Shown one piece after another: positions 21,843 to 28,904 of a DNA stretch of 40,600 nt (its first letter is position 1; each line of letters opens with the position of its first letter). The notes under the pieces are model-generated. The model saw only the letters and a program-made list of their open reading frames with translations, ran no database searches and had not been told where the DNA came from. Source of the DNA: CAZAOA01 sp964486765. Its GTDB lineage: Bacteria; Patescibacteriota; UBA1384; XYA2-FULL-43-10. Location: contig CAZAOA010000008.1 in the NCBI GenBank assembly GCA_964486765.1, positions 1 through 40,600 of the forward strand. Direction: 5' to 3'. A program made the position numbers and the translations under genes.

Positions 21843-22787
21843 TTAAAGTTTTGCCATTAAATCTTTTATCTCTGTAACACCTTTTGCTCCCAAACCTTTA
21901 ACTTCAGAAAGCTTAAGATCGCTAAGTCTAGATAGACCTGCAACTGTTTTTATTCCAGCGTTTAAAAGAGCATTTGATGTTCTTTGTGATAAAGTAGTAT
22001 CTTCTATTTTAGTCTTTGGATCGATAGTCGGCTCGTCTATAGCAACTTCATCCTTTGCTTTTTCTTCAGTTTCTTCTTTTTTCTCCTCAGTCAATTTCTC
22101 ATCAGGTTTTTCATGAAAAGCGAAAGAGTTAAAGTGATCTACCAATACATTTCCAGCCTCTACAACAGCTTCGTGAGCGGTGATAGAACCGTTTGAATAA
22201 ATCTCTAGGATTAGTTTGTCATAGTTTGTCATCTTTCCAACACGAGTATTTTCTATATCCATTTTCACTCTTTCAATAGGTGAAAAAGATGCATCGACAG
22301 TAATTTTACCGACTTCAGGTTTGACGTCGATTTGAGTGTCGCTTGATCTAAAACCTCTGTTATGTTCAACAGTAACTTCAAGTTCAATATTTGCTTTGTT
22401 ATCCAACGTTGCAATGTGCTCTGTCGGATCTACAACATCAACCAAAGAGTTTTTAGCAAAATCACCAGCCGTAATAACTCCAGGGCCCTTCTTTGAAAGT
22501 GAAAGGGTCACAGGCTCTTTAGAATGGGATCTAAGCTTTACGCTTTTTAAGTTAATCATCAATTCAATCACATCTTCATTTACATGAGGTATAGATGTGA
22601 ATTCGTGTCCGACACCTTCAATTTTAAATGAAGTAATCGCAGTTCCAGGAAGAGACGAAAGAAGCACTCTTCTCATTGCGTTTCCAAGTGTAGGTCCGTA
22701 TCCTGGGTAAAGAGGTTCGATCACAAAACGAGATGAATTCTCATCGATCTTTTCTTCTGTTATGTTAGGTAGCGTTATCTTTTCCAT
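21843..22787 (-). CDS. rpoA: RNA polymerase alpha subunit
   Basis: Assembles the polymerase core and contacts upstream promoter DNA. The N-terminal domain has RFVIEPLYPGYGPTLGNAMRRVLLSSLPGTAITSFKIEGVGHEFTSI and a later VEHNRGF with LILEIYSNGSI. An acidic Glu/Lys linker (about 222-250) leads to the C-terminal domain (TLSQRTSNALLNAGIKTVAGLSRL). 314 residues, normal. GGAGAAG lies before the ATG, just downstream of a possible two-state hairpin leader at 22802-22837. Confidence 0.97.
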   Translation of the reverse strand: MEKITLPNITEEKIDENSSRFVIEPLYPGYGPTLGNAMRRVLLSSLPGTAITSFKIEGVGHEFTSIPHVNEDVIELMINLKSVKLRSHSKEPVTLSLSKKGPGVITAGDFAKNSLVDVVDPTEHIATLDNKANIELEVTVEHNRGFRSSDTQIDVKPEVGKITVDASFSPIERVKMDIENTRVGKMTNYDKLILEIYSNGSITAHEAVVEAGNVLVDHFNSFAFHEKPDEKLTEEKKEETEEKAKDEVAIDEPTIDPKTKIEDTTLSQRTSNALLNAGIKTVAGLSRLSDLKLSEVKGLGAKGVTEIKDLMAKL

Positions 22788-22801
22788 TTTCTTCTCCTTT
22801 T

Positions 22802-22837
22802 CCCCTGAACCATTTTAATCTGGTATGGGGCTGCCCC
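22802..22837 (-). promoter_or_regulatory. Possible alternative-hairpin leader before rpoA
   Basis: On the transcript, CCCC at 22830-22827 can pair either with GGGG just before it (22837-22834, loop CAG) or, with its ACCA extension, with TGGTTCAGGGG (22812-22802). The two are mutually exclusive. The second hairpin ends a few bases before the rpoA ribosome-binding site. Confidence 0.4.
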
Positions 22838-22865
22838 TTAATTATGGCATTAATATTTTATATTA

Positions 22866-23459
22866 TTATCGAGAGTAAAACTCTACTACCAATGCTTCAT
22901 TAGCCGCAAGCTCGATCTCTTCTCGAAGTGGTAATCGGTTAATCTTAATCTTTTTTTTCTTCATGTCAACATCCATCCATTGCGGTGAATGGTCTTTTTC
23001 AATCTTGGTATCTTTTTTTGGAGTAACCACTAAAACGTCTTTTTCTTTAACAAGGATAGAAGGGATTGTTATTCTTTGACCATTAAGTGTAACTTTGCCG
23101 TGAGAAACGATCTGTCTTGATTCTCTTCTAGATGATGCAAATCCTGCTCGAAATACAACGTTGTCAGCTCTCTTCTCTAACATAGTAACCAAGTTTTCAG
23201 TAGTTTTGCCTTCAGCTGTATCAGAAGCTTCGTAGTAATTTCGCAATTGAGTTTCCATAACACCATAAAGAGCTTTAACTTTTTGTTTCTCTCTTAATTG
23301 ACGCGAATATTCAGATTGTTTACCTTTGAAATTTTGTCCATGTTGACCAGGTGCGTATGGTCTTTTTACCATTGCACACTTAGGAGTTAAACATCGATCA
23401 CCTTTTAAAAGAAGCTTTTCTCGTTCTCTTCGACAAATTTTACAAGCATTATCTTTCAT
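22866..23459 (-). CDS. rpsD: Ribosomal protein uS4 (zinc-binding form)
   Basis: Primary 16S rRNA binder that nucleates 30S assembly. The N-terminus has four cysteines in the zinc form (CKIC ... CLTPKC), followed by KRPYAPGQHGQ and SEYSRQLREKQKVKALYG. The S4 RNA-binding domain includes RADNVVFRAGFASSRRESRQIVSHGKVTLNG. It ends with VEFYSR, as usual. 197 residues. Order rpsK-rpsD-rpoA is the standard alpha operon. Confidence 0.97.
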   Translation of the reverse strand: MKDNACKICRREREKLLLKGDRCLTPKCAMVKRPYAPGQHGQNFKGKQSEYSRQLREKQKVKALYGVMETQLRNYYEASDTAEGKTTENLVTMLEKRADNVVFRAGFASSRRESRQIVSHGKVTLNGQRITIPSILVKEKDVLVVTPKKDTKIEKDHSPQWMDVDMKKKKIKINRLPLREEIELAANEALVVEFYSR

Positions 23460-23506
23460 AATATTTCATAATCCTAATCTACTAATTTGATTCTAATCTA
23501 CAGATA

Positions 23507-23549
23507 TTTGCCCGCCTAATAAGGCGAGGTCTCGCCCAAAGGGCGGATA
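23507..23549 (+). repeat. Double-hairpin GC-rich repeat (copy 2), rpsD-rpsK spacer
   Basis: TTTGCCCGCCTAATAAGGCG followed by AGGTCTCGCCCAAAGGGCGG. It is in opposite orientation to copy 1 and nearly identical to copy 3 at 24034 (a few differences in the loops and spacer). Confidence 0.85.
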
Positions 23550-23562
23550 TATTCGTGAAGGG

Positions 23563-23955
23563 TTAAATGCGTCGTGCTTTCTTCGGGCGACATCCGTTGT
23601 GTGCTATCGGAGTTGAATCTTTTATGATATCTACATCAATCCTAGCATTTGTAAGGGCTCTTACTGCGGATTCTCTTCCGGGACCAACACCTGATACAAA
23701 TATTGAAGCTTTTGAAAGTCCAAATGCCTTAGCTTTCTCAATGGCAGATGTTGCGGCTAGTTGAGAAGCATAAGGAGTTGACTTTTTTGTGCCTTTAAAG
23801 CCGATTGAACCAGAAGATGCCGAAGCAACTACATTTCCACTTTCATCTGTGATGCTTACGATAGTGTTATTAAAAGTAGATTGAATGTAGATTTTGCCTA
23901 CAACAAGACTTCTTTTGACTCTTTTTTTAACTTTTGGTTTATCTTCTTTGGCCAT
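23563..23955 (-). CDS. rpsK: Ribosomal protein uS11
   Basis: Platform protein of the 30S subunit that lines the mRNA exit. Recognised by GKIYIQSTFNNTIVSITDESGNVVASASSGSIGFKGTKKSTPYASQLAA, GVGPGRESAVRAL, and the end ITDSTPIAHNGCRPKKARRI-like stretch (here IKDSTPIAHNGCRPKKARR). 130 residues, normal. It lies between repeats on both sides, unlike the tight spacing usual in this operon. Confidence 0.97.
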   Translation of the reverse strand: MAKEDKPKVKKRVKRSLVVGKIYIQSTFNNTIVSITDESGNVVASASSGSIGFKGTKKSTPYASQLAATSAIEKAKAFGLSKASIFVSGVGPGRESAVRALTNARIDVDIIKDSTPIAHNGCRPKKARRI

Positions 23956-23961
23956 ATCTTC

Positions 23962-23996
23962 TAGCTGATAGCTTTTTAGGCAATAGCTTCTTAGTT
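23962..23996 (+). repeat. Degenerate heptamer array before rpsK
   Basis: TAGCTGA, TAGCTTT, TTAGGCA, ATAGCTT, CTTAGTT: imperfect 7-nt periodicity in the rpsK-rpsM spacer. Confidence 0.45.
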
Positions 23997-24033
23997 TTCT
24001 GATTTAATATTCTGAATTTGTATTTTTGTTATA

Positions 24034-24076
24034 TTTGCCCGCCTGATAAGGCGAGGTCTCGCCCGAAGGGCGGATA
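24034..24076 (+). repeat. Double-hairpin GC-rich repeat (copy 3), between rpsK and the rpsM gap
   Basis: TTTGCCCGCCTGATAAGGCG then AGGTCTCGCCCGAAGGGCGG, continuing into ATATATTCGTGA shared with copy 2. It is 37 bp from an assembly gap, a likely cause of the break. Confidence 0.85.
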
Positions 24077-24113
24077 TATTCGTGATGGGACAATGTAATC
24101 GTTGTTTTTGTGG

Positions 24114-24123
24114 NNNNNNNNNN
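24114..24123. other. Assembly gap (10 N) inside rpsM
   Basis: Ten Ns. The two flanks do not overlap and the sequence after the gap does not continue uS13 in any frame, so real bases (at least the last 40-50 codons of rpsM) are missing. Confidence 0.95.
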
Positions 24124-24350
24124 CCAGAAACCACCATTTTAAGGTCGCCCTCTACTTGATAGTCTTTATTTATGATTTGTCGAATCTTTTCGATCTCATC
24201 TTCTGTTAGCTCTTTCATTCGCTTTTCAGGGTCAATATTTGCTTTTTTGACTATATTGTTCGCAAAATTAATACCGATACCAAAAATAGCAGTTATTGAA
24301 TAAGGTACTTTTTTATTGTCTGGAACATTTATTCCTGCGATTCTTGCCAT
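24124..24350 (-). CDS. rpsM: Ribosomal protein uS13, 3' part lost in the gap
   Basis: Head protein of the 30S subunit. The first 75 residues are normal: MARIAGINVPDNKKVPYSIT, then AIFGIGINFANNIVKKANI and LTEDEIEKIRQIINKDYQVEGDLKMVVS. The family then continues with an Arg-rich block (LRHRKGLPVRGQRT type) that should lie in the 10-N gap. None of the three frames after the gap matches it, so the end of the gene is unknown. Its place between rpmJ and rpsK fits the standard order. Confidence 0.9.
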
Positions 24351-24353
24351 TAT

Positions 24354-24394
24354 TTTTTTAGCTTGTAGCTTTTTAGGCTTTAGCTTCTTAGGGT
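24354..24394 (+). repeat. Degenerate heptamer array, rpsM-rpmJ spacer
   Basis: TTTTTTA, GCTTGTA, GCTTTTT, AGGCTTT, AGCTTCT, TAGGGTT: loose 7-nt repeats of a TAGCTTT-like unit directly upstream of rpsM. Confidence 0.45.
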
Positions 24395-24468
24395 TTAATA
24401 TTGTTTATTCTTTTTTGTATTGGGCTTCTCACTAATAAGCTAAGAAGCTACTATCTACAACCTATCCT

Positions 24469-24615
24469 TTACCCTTGTCGAGTCTTATGTTTTGGGTTTG
24501 AGCAAATTACAAACAATCGTTTCTTTGCGCCTACTCTAGAGCTTTTGCCCTTTTTGCTTCGCGAAACGATTTTACATTTGTCGCACATAGGTTTTACAGA
24601 TGCTCTTACTTTCAT
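24469..24615 (-). CDS. rpmJ: Ribosomal protein bL36, elongated form
   Basis: 48-residue zinc protein of the large subunit, between infA and rpsM as usual. It starts MKVRASVKPMCDKCKIVSR and ends FVICSNPKHKTRQG, with the metal ligands CxxC, C and H all present. It is about ten residues longer than the common 37-38-residue form; the extra SKKGKSSRVGAKK segment lies between the second and third ligands. A short stretch around the start (GAATTAAAGAAT) holds no clear ribosome-binding site. Confidence 0.93.
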   Translation of the reverse strand: MKVRASVKPMCDKCKIVSRSKKGKSSRVGAKKRLFVICSNPKHKTRQG

Positions 24616-24654
24616 ATTCTTTAATTCAAAAAAGCGCTTTCCCTTTTTGAGTTG

Positions 24655-24882
24655 CTATTTCTTCGGTTTGCCTCGATAAGTTATTCTTCCTTTAGTTAAA
24701 TCGTAAACAGATATTTCTACTGTTACACGATCTCCAGGAAGGATACTTATGCGATGCTTTCGAAGTTTTCCGCCTAGAGTTGCCTTTATCGTGTGGCCAC
24801 TATCAAGACGAACAGCAAAAACAGCATTGGGGAAAGTCTCTTCGACTACTCCCTCAGATTCAATTGCTTTTTCTTTTTCCAT
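24655..24882 (-). CDS. infA: Translation initiation factor IF-1
   Basis: Single OB-fold protein that binds the A site of the 30S subunit during initiation. Recognised by EGVVEETFPNAVFAVRLDSGHTIKATLGGKLRKHRISILPGDRVTVEISVYDLTKGRITYRGK. 75 residues with a short charged extension at the N-terminus. First gene of the alpha-operon transcript; a promoter at 24895-24923 predicts a leader of only about 6 nt. Confidence 0.96.
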   Translation of the reverse strand: MEKEKAIESEGVVEETFPNAVFAVRLDSGHTIKATLGGKLRKHRISILPGDRVTVEISVYDLTKGRITYRGKPKK

Positions 24883-24894
24883 ACTTACTAGACA

Positions 24895-24923
24895 ACTTTA
24901 ACATATATATTTTAGAAAGTCAA
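24895..24923 (-). promoter_or_regulatory. Promoter of infA and the alpha operon
   Basis: Minus strand TTGACT (24923-24918), 17-bp spacer, TAAAGT (24900-24895) with TGT before it (extended -10). The predicted start is near 24888, so the leader before the infA ATG is about 6 nt and lacks a ribosome-binding site. Confidence 0.65.
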
Positions 24924-24978
24924 CACAATTTAGTCATAAATACTTAGGATGATTAATCAACCAAAATTGGGTTAAATC

Positions 24979-25263
24979 CTACTTATCTCTAGAAAAGAAT
25001 CTGGGATTGTCCCCACGAATTTTTTCCACATAGATTTTTCGCCAAGCAATTATGCCAAACCATACACCGAAAACTATGCCAAGTACTAAAAGTAGCATTA
25101 TCAGCCATATTGGCAGTGAACAAGACTGATTTAGAGTCCAATTAACGACTTCATCATTCTTATCCGCCCAATTAAGATAAATTATCTCAACAACAGAGTG
25201 TAAAATCATGCTTAAAATAATACCCAAAATCACAAACAGAATGATGTAAATTGTTTTTTTCAT
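24979..25263 (-). CDS. Small two-helix membrane protein, unknown function
   Basis: 94 residues with hydrophobic segments at about 4-28 and 52-73, a short loop containing a single cysteine, and a basic tail (RKIYVEKIRGDNPRFFSRDK) expected in the cytoplasm. No family recognised. It stands alone between infA and the divergent gene at 25395. Confidence 0.6.
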   Translation of the reverse strand: MKKTIYIILFVILGIILSMILHSVVEIIYLNWADKNDEVVNWTLNQSCSLPIWLIMLLLVLGIVFGVWFGIIAWRKIYVEKIRGDNPRFFSRDK

Positions 25264-25394
25264 ATAAATCCTATCATTTTAAAAATTACATCTATATTGT
25301 ATCACGCCATATCATTCCCCTGTGGAGCACTTTTGATAGATATATTGCATTAAATGTAGTATAATTACTGTATAGTTTATTAAAAGGAGGAAAT

Positions 25395-25973
25395 ATGGAA
25401 GAAGAGAAACCAAAATCAAAGAATACAATTTGGATCGTAATTATCTGTGTTGTTATTGCAGTCGTAACAATTGTGGTGGCGTTAGCAATCTGGCTAGGCT
25501 TTCGATATGTTAACAGCAAAATAGACTCCACAAATGATTCAATTTCTACAACAGAGCAATCAACAACATCTGAAACTCAAACTACACCCGCCGAGAATCC
25601 AGAGCAGGTTGCAAGCAACTTTCTTAAATCAATATTTTCAACCTTTCCCGGTTCTAGCATAAATCTAGTAAAAGCAAAAACATATTTAGCTACGAACTTG
25701 CAAAGCCAAGTAAACACTACAAAGGAGTCGTACTGGGATCTTCATGGCTACATCCACTCTGGCCCTTGTTCAGTTGCAGTTTCTGAAATCTCCAACACTA
25801 GTTCAGAAGCAGTTGTAGAGATAACTACAGAATGGGGAGAACAATGTATGGGAATGGCAGAACCTTACTATCGATACAAAATATCTGTCTCAAATAACCA
25901 GTGGATTATAACTGAAATTGAGCAACTTAAGCCAGCCACTTCAAATACGGAAACAATCCCAAGAGATTTTTGA
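25395..25973 (+). CDS. Membrane-anchored extracellular protein, unknown function
   Basis: 192 residues. A lysine-rich start and one membrane helix (about 12-37) are followed by a Ser/Thr/Gln-rich linker (about 44-70) and a compact domain (about 72-180) with two cysteines (SGPCSVAV and GEQCMGM) that could form a disulphide outside the cell. The domain resembles small NTF2-like folds in length and pattern, but I cannot assign it. A strong AAAGGAGG site lies before the ATG, and a TATAAT box sits about 35 bp upstream. Same architecture as the protein at 9867. Confidence 0.65.
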   Translation: MEEEKPKSKNTIWIVIICVVIAVVTIVVALAIWLGFRYVNSKIDSTNDSISTTEQSTTSETQTTPAENPEQVASNFLKSIFSTFPGSSINLVKAKTYLATNLQSQVNTTKESYWDLHGYIHSGPCSVAVSEISNTSSEAVVEITTEWGEQCMGMAEPYYRYKISVSNNQWIITEIEQLKPATSNTETIPRDF

Positions 25974-26015
25974 TCAAAATATTTTAGAACTATTGTCATA
26001 TTAATATCAGTAGAT

Positions 26016-26483
26016 CTATCTTTCGTATGGATCGATTAGTGTCTCTGACGAATTGTCAGGGTTTCTATAACCACCAATTTTCGGATCATAGTCTGAAAGA
26101 GATCTCGTGTATTTTTGGTTGGTTGAGGGTGAATACAAATCAGTTTCTTGACCCATTATAGCATCTGACCATTCGTGAGATGCATAGTCATCAACCTTAT
26201 TCCGATACTCCCAAGATTCCATTAGAGGAGATGAATCATTCTTTAGATCAGCAGCAGTCGGGAGCTTAACCTTATCTATTCCACCCGCTTTTGATGGATC
26301 AATAATAGCTATTGATGTAGCAACTCTTTCCAACGTCGGAGCCCAGATTGCCCATTTGTCTGGTGTAGTTTGAAAGGCTATAAGCATTCCCATGAATTGT
26401 CCATAGCCGTTTAGTACACCAGCTGATGCTTTTGCTTTTAGATTTTTACCCTCTATAGTGAAAGTAAATGTTTTAGTTTTCAT
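26016..26483 (-). CDS. C-terminal part of a PsbP-like protein split by an assembly gap
   Basis: 155 codons from the ATG at 26483. The sequence (TFTFTIEGKNLKAKASAGVLNG ... APTLERVATSIAIIDP) looks like the second half of a PsbP-like domain whose first half is the gene on the other side of the gap (26524-27010). The ATG is probably not the real start: it lacks a ribosome-binding site and follows two in-frame stops (26489-26484). Beyond the domain there is a Tyr/Ser/Asp-rich tail. Either one gene is broken by a misassembly or the gene is decayed. Confidence 0.55.
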   Translation of the reverse strand: MKTKTFTFTIEGKNLKAKASAGVLNGYGQFMGMLIAFQTTPDKWAIWAPTLERVATSIAIIDPSKAGGIDKVKLPTAADLKNDSSPLMESWEYRNKVDDYASHEWSDAIMGQETDLYSPSTNQKYTRSLSDYDPKIGGYRNPDNSSETLIDPYER

Positions 26484-26513
26484 CTATCATATTAGACCGG
26501 TCGTATAATCAAC

Positions 26514-26523
26514 NNNNNNNNNN
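26514..26523. other. Assembly gap (10 N) with near-duplicate flanks
   Basis: The 25 bases on either side (26489-26513 and 26524-26548) agree at 21 of 25 positions in the same orientation. The gap therefore probably joins two contig ends covering the same place from different strains, or two copies of a repeat. Confidence 0.8.
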
Positions 26524-27010
26524 ATGTTAGACCTGTCGTTGAATCAACAATCTCCTCTTGATCAGATTCATTTATATAACTTATTGATAGGGCTCCAATC
26601 GCTTGCAACATATACTCAATAAATCCGTCAGGCGTTTGATAGCCATACCAACCGACAGCCACTATTCCCGAAGACCCAGTACTCAAATCATTTGGATCAG
26701 TTACCTCTATACCACTTTCATTGTCCGAAACACTCCAACCCTTTGGAACTTTTGCTCCAAAAACCGTACCGGTATAGCCGACCAATGTATATGGCGACGC
26801 TATTTCATCGCTTATCTTCGGATCTGCGTCAGCTACTGGGTTAGTATCCAAATCTTCTTCTTGCTGATCCTTTATAGCAGTGTCTTCTTCGAGATTTTGA
26901 TCTTCTTGTTTTTTGGTGTATCTATCATAAGCATAAAAACTTGTAACGCCTATAAATAAAATCAACACAATTATTCCACAAACTACTAAGACAATTCTGT
27001 TTTTGAACAT
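26524..27010 (-). CDS. N-terminal part of a membrane-anchored PsbP-like protein
   Basis: 162 codons up to the gap. One membrane helix (about 6-28) is followed by a Gln/Glu/Asp-rich linker (about 34-66) and the first half of a PsbP-like domain: YTLVGYTGTVFGAKVPKGWSVSDNESGIEVTDP and GIVAVGWYGYQTPDGFIEYML. It runs into the gap at VDSTTGLT. A strong AGGAGGT site precedes the ATG. It most likely continues into the frame at 26016-26483. Extracellular; function unknown. Confidence 0.6.
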
Positions 27011-27064
27011 AAAACCTCCTATCTTTATTATTCCAATACTAGCAATAAATTTATCCAGTTGATG

Positions 27065-28123
27065 TTAAAACTCAACAAAAGTAATACCAATTCCCTCTTT
27101 TTTGATGCCCTGGTAGTCTTTTGCTTCATCGATGTATTTTGACATTCCACTCAATTCTATGTATTCATTTAGGTACTGAATATTATCTTCATACAACTTC
27201 ATATTGTCATCTCTCTTAGAACCAGATGTGTTGGTTTCTTTTGTTATAGATAACTCTTCTTTTGCTATTTCCACTAAACGCAACAAGGTGAAGGAGAAAC
27301 CTTTATTGTTGATAAGCTTATTCCAGGCTTGTACATCGTTTTCTTTTGCATACTTCAAGTGAAGCGTAATGTAGTAAAGCTGTCTTGCAAGAGTTGAAGG
27401 AGTATCATCGTATTGTTTATATGCACGATTGTATCTGATACTTTTTATATATGAGTTAATTTCATCCAAGGCAAGGGTGATCTTTTGCTTGTCCTCCATT
27501 AGATATATTTCATCGATCTTATATCGATTCTCAACATAATCTATTAATTTATCACCAGTAAAAAGTGATTGATCCAAAGAAGCATATCCGTCGATATCTA
27601 TACATTTATCTTCTATCAAATAATTACAATAAAGCATCCCTGCTGAATGGGACATTTCATGAATCATAATGCTGTAAGAGTCTAAAAGAAGTGGTGTATT
27701 TTTTATCATCTCATACCATTTGTAGAATGACTCTGGATCCTTATTGGTGTTGTGGACAATAATAAAATGCCCTTCAGGGTACTTAATCTCCATTATTGAA
27801 AGATCGTTTTTTATATTTTCTAGTTCATCTCCATTATAAAAACTAGACAAATTATTTTCGAATTGGGCTTTTTCAATATCTGAAATAGAGTAATCTGGTA
27901 TTTCTGACTCAATATAAAATTTTTGTGTGTTGTTGTTTGCTTTATCTGTATCTGTAAAATTAGAACTATAGTATTTTGCATAGATAATGGATAATACAAT
28001 AATTAATACTAATAAAAAAATAAATAGTGCACAACAACACCATATACATTTATTTTTCTTTTTATTTTCAATTCCAATACCGTCAGATTCTTCTTTTCGG
28101 ATATTCTTATCGATATTATTCAT
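27065..28123 (-). CDS. Membrane-anchored protein with an HExxH zinc-protease motif
   Basis: 352 residues. A charged cytoplasmic N-terminus (1-25) is followed by a cysteine cluster CIWCCC at the membrane edge and one membrane helix (about 31-49). The outside part has IMIHEMSHSAGM (H155-E156, H159), the zincin motif in a hydrophobic helix setting. A DEINSYIKSIRYNRAY segment about 60 residues later could give the third metal ligand (Glu), as in gluzincins. No known family recognised. A peptidase role is inferred from the motif alone. It sits downstream of map by 19 bp. Confidence 0.6.
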   Translation of the reverse strand: MNNIDKNIRKEESDGIGIENKKKNKCIWCCCALFIFLLVLIIVLSIIYAKYYSSNFTDTDKANNNTQKFYIESEIPDYSISDIEKAQFENNLSSFYNGDELENIKNDLSIMEIKYPEGHFIIVHNTNKDPESFYKWYEMIKNTPLLLDSYSIMIHEMSHSAGMLYCNYLIEDKCIDIDGYASLDQSLFTGDKLIDYVENRYKIDEIYLMEDKQKITLALDEINSYIKSIRYNRAYKQYDDTPSTLARQLYYITLHLKYAKENDVQAWNKLINNKGFSFTLLRLVEIAKEELSITKETNTSGSKRDDNMKLYEDNIQYLNEYIELSGMSKYIDEAKDYQGIKKEGIGITFVEF

Positions 28124-28142
28124 GTTAAGTTATGATAATATA

Positions 28143-28904
28143 TTACTTTGTAATAACCTCAGCACCTTTTGAGGTGATAAGAACAGTGTGTTCGAAGTGA
28201 GCCGAGATTGAGCCATCTACCGTCTCTATTGTCCAACCATCGTCACTTGTTTTTATATCACTATTACCAATTGCTACCATTGGCTCTATCGCTATGGCTG
28301 TATTTTCAACCAGAAGTTCTCCTTCACCCTTTTCGCCAAAATTTGGTATTTGAGGATCTTCGTGGGCGCTTCTTCCGACACCGTGACCGACCAAAGCTTT
28401 TACAACATTGAAACCTTTGCTTTCGACATAACTTTGAATTGCATGCCCGATGTCGCCAGTATATCCTCCAACTGTTACGTTTTTGATACCGATGTTTAGT
28501 GCTTCTTTTGTAGTTTCAACAAGCTTTTTATGTATTGGATCTTTTGGAGCACCTGCGATCTTAGTTATCGCCATATCGCTATACATCCCTTTATATACAC
28601 AACCTAAGTCCAGACCAACAACGTCACCTTCTTTAATTATCTCATCTTCTTTCGGTACTCCGTGAACTACTTTTGAGTTGATAGAAACGCAAAGGGATGC
28701 AGGAAATGGTGGAGATGCTGCTGCTTTATAGTTTAAAAAAGAAGGTTTTGCGCCTTGTTTTCTGATTGCGCTTTCGGCTATCTGATTTAGTTTCGATGTA
28801 CTTATCCCAGGCTTTAGAGCATTTTCAACTTCTAAAACAGCGGTTTTTAAGATCTTTCCGCTTGTTTTTAGATTCTGAATTTCCTCACTATTTAGAGGAT
28901 CCAT
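28143..28904 (-). CDS. map: Methionine aminopeptidase (type I)
   Basis: Removes the initiator Met from new proteins. Metal ligands of the pita-bread fold are visible: GLDLGCVYKGMYSDMAIT (two Asp), GHGVGRSAHEDPQIPN (His), AIEPMVAIGN (Glu) and HFEHTVLIT (Glu). The substrate histidine lies in VVHGVPKED. 253 residues, normal for type Ia. It overlaps the adk 3' end by 17 nt, following the common secY-adk-map order. Confidence 0.96.
   Translation of the reverse strand: MDPLNSEEIQNLKTSGKILKTAVLEVENALKPGISTSKLNQIAESAIRKQGAKPSFLNYKAAASPPFPASLCVSINSKVVHGVPKEDEIIKEGDVVGLDLGCVYKGMYSDMAITKIAGAPKDPIHKKLVETTKEALNIGIKNVTVGGYTGDIGHAIQSYVESKGFNVVKALVGHGVGRSAHEDPQIPNFGEKGEGELLVENTAIAIEPMVAIGNSDIKTSDDGWTIETVDGSISAHFEHTVLITSKGAEVITK

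Noticed and set aside
18758..24076. CRISPR array formed by the similar GC-rich repeats
   Set aside because: The copies are far apart, in both orientations, separated by genes, with no regular spacers and no cas genes.
23991..24113. Continuation of rpsM after the gap
   Set aside because: All three frames translate into repeat sequence or low-complexity residues, with none of the conserved Arg-rich uS13 end.
26484..26489. UGA read as an amino acid (as in some CPR lineages) to join the two PsbP-like halves
   Set aside because: A TAG follows at once in the same frame, and every clear gene in the window that ends in TGA ends at the expected place (korA, korB and others), so the standard code fits.
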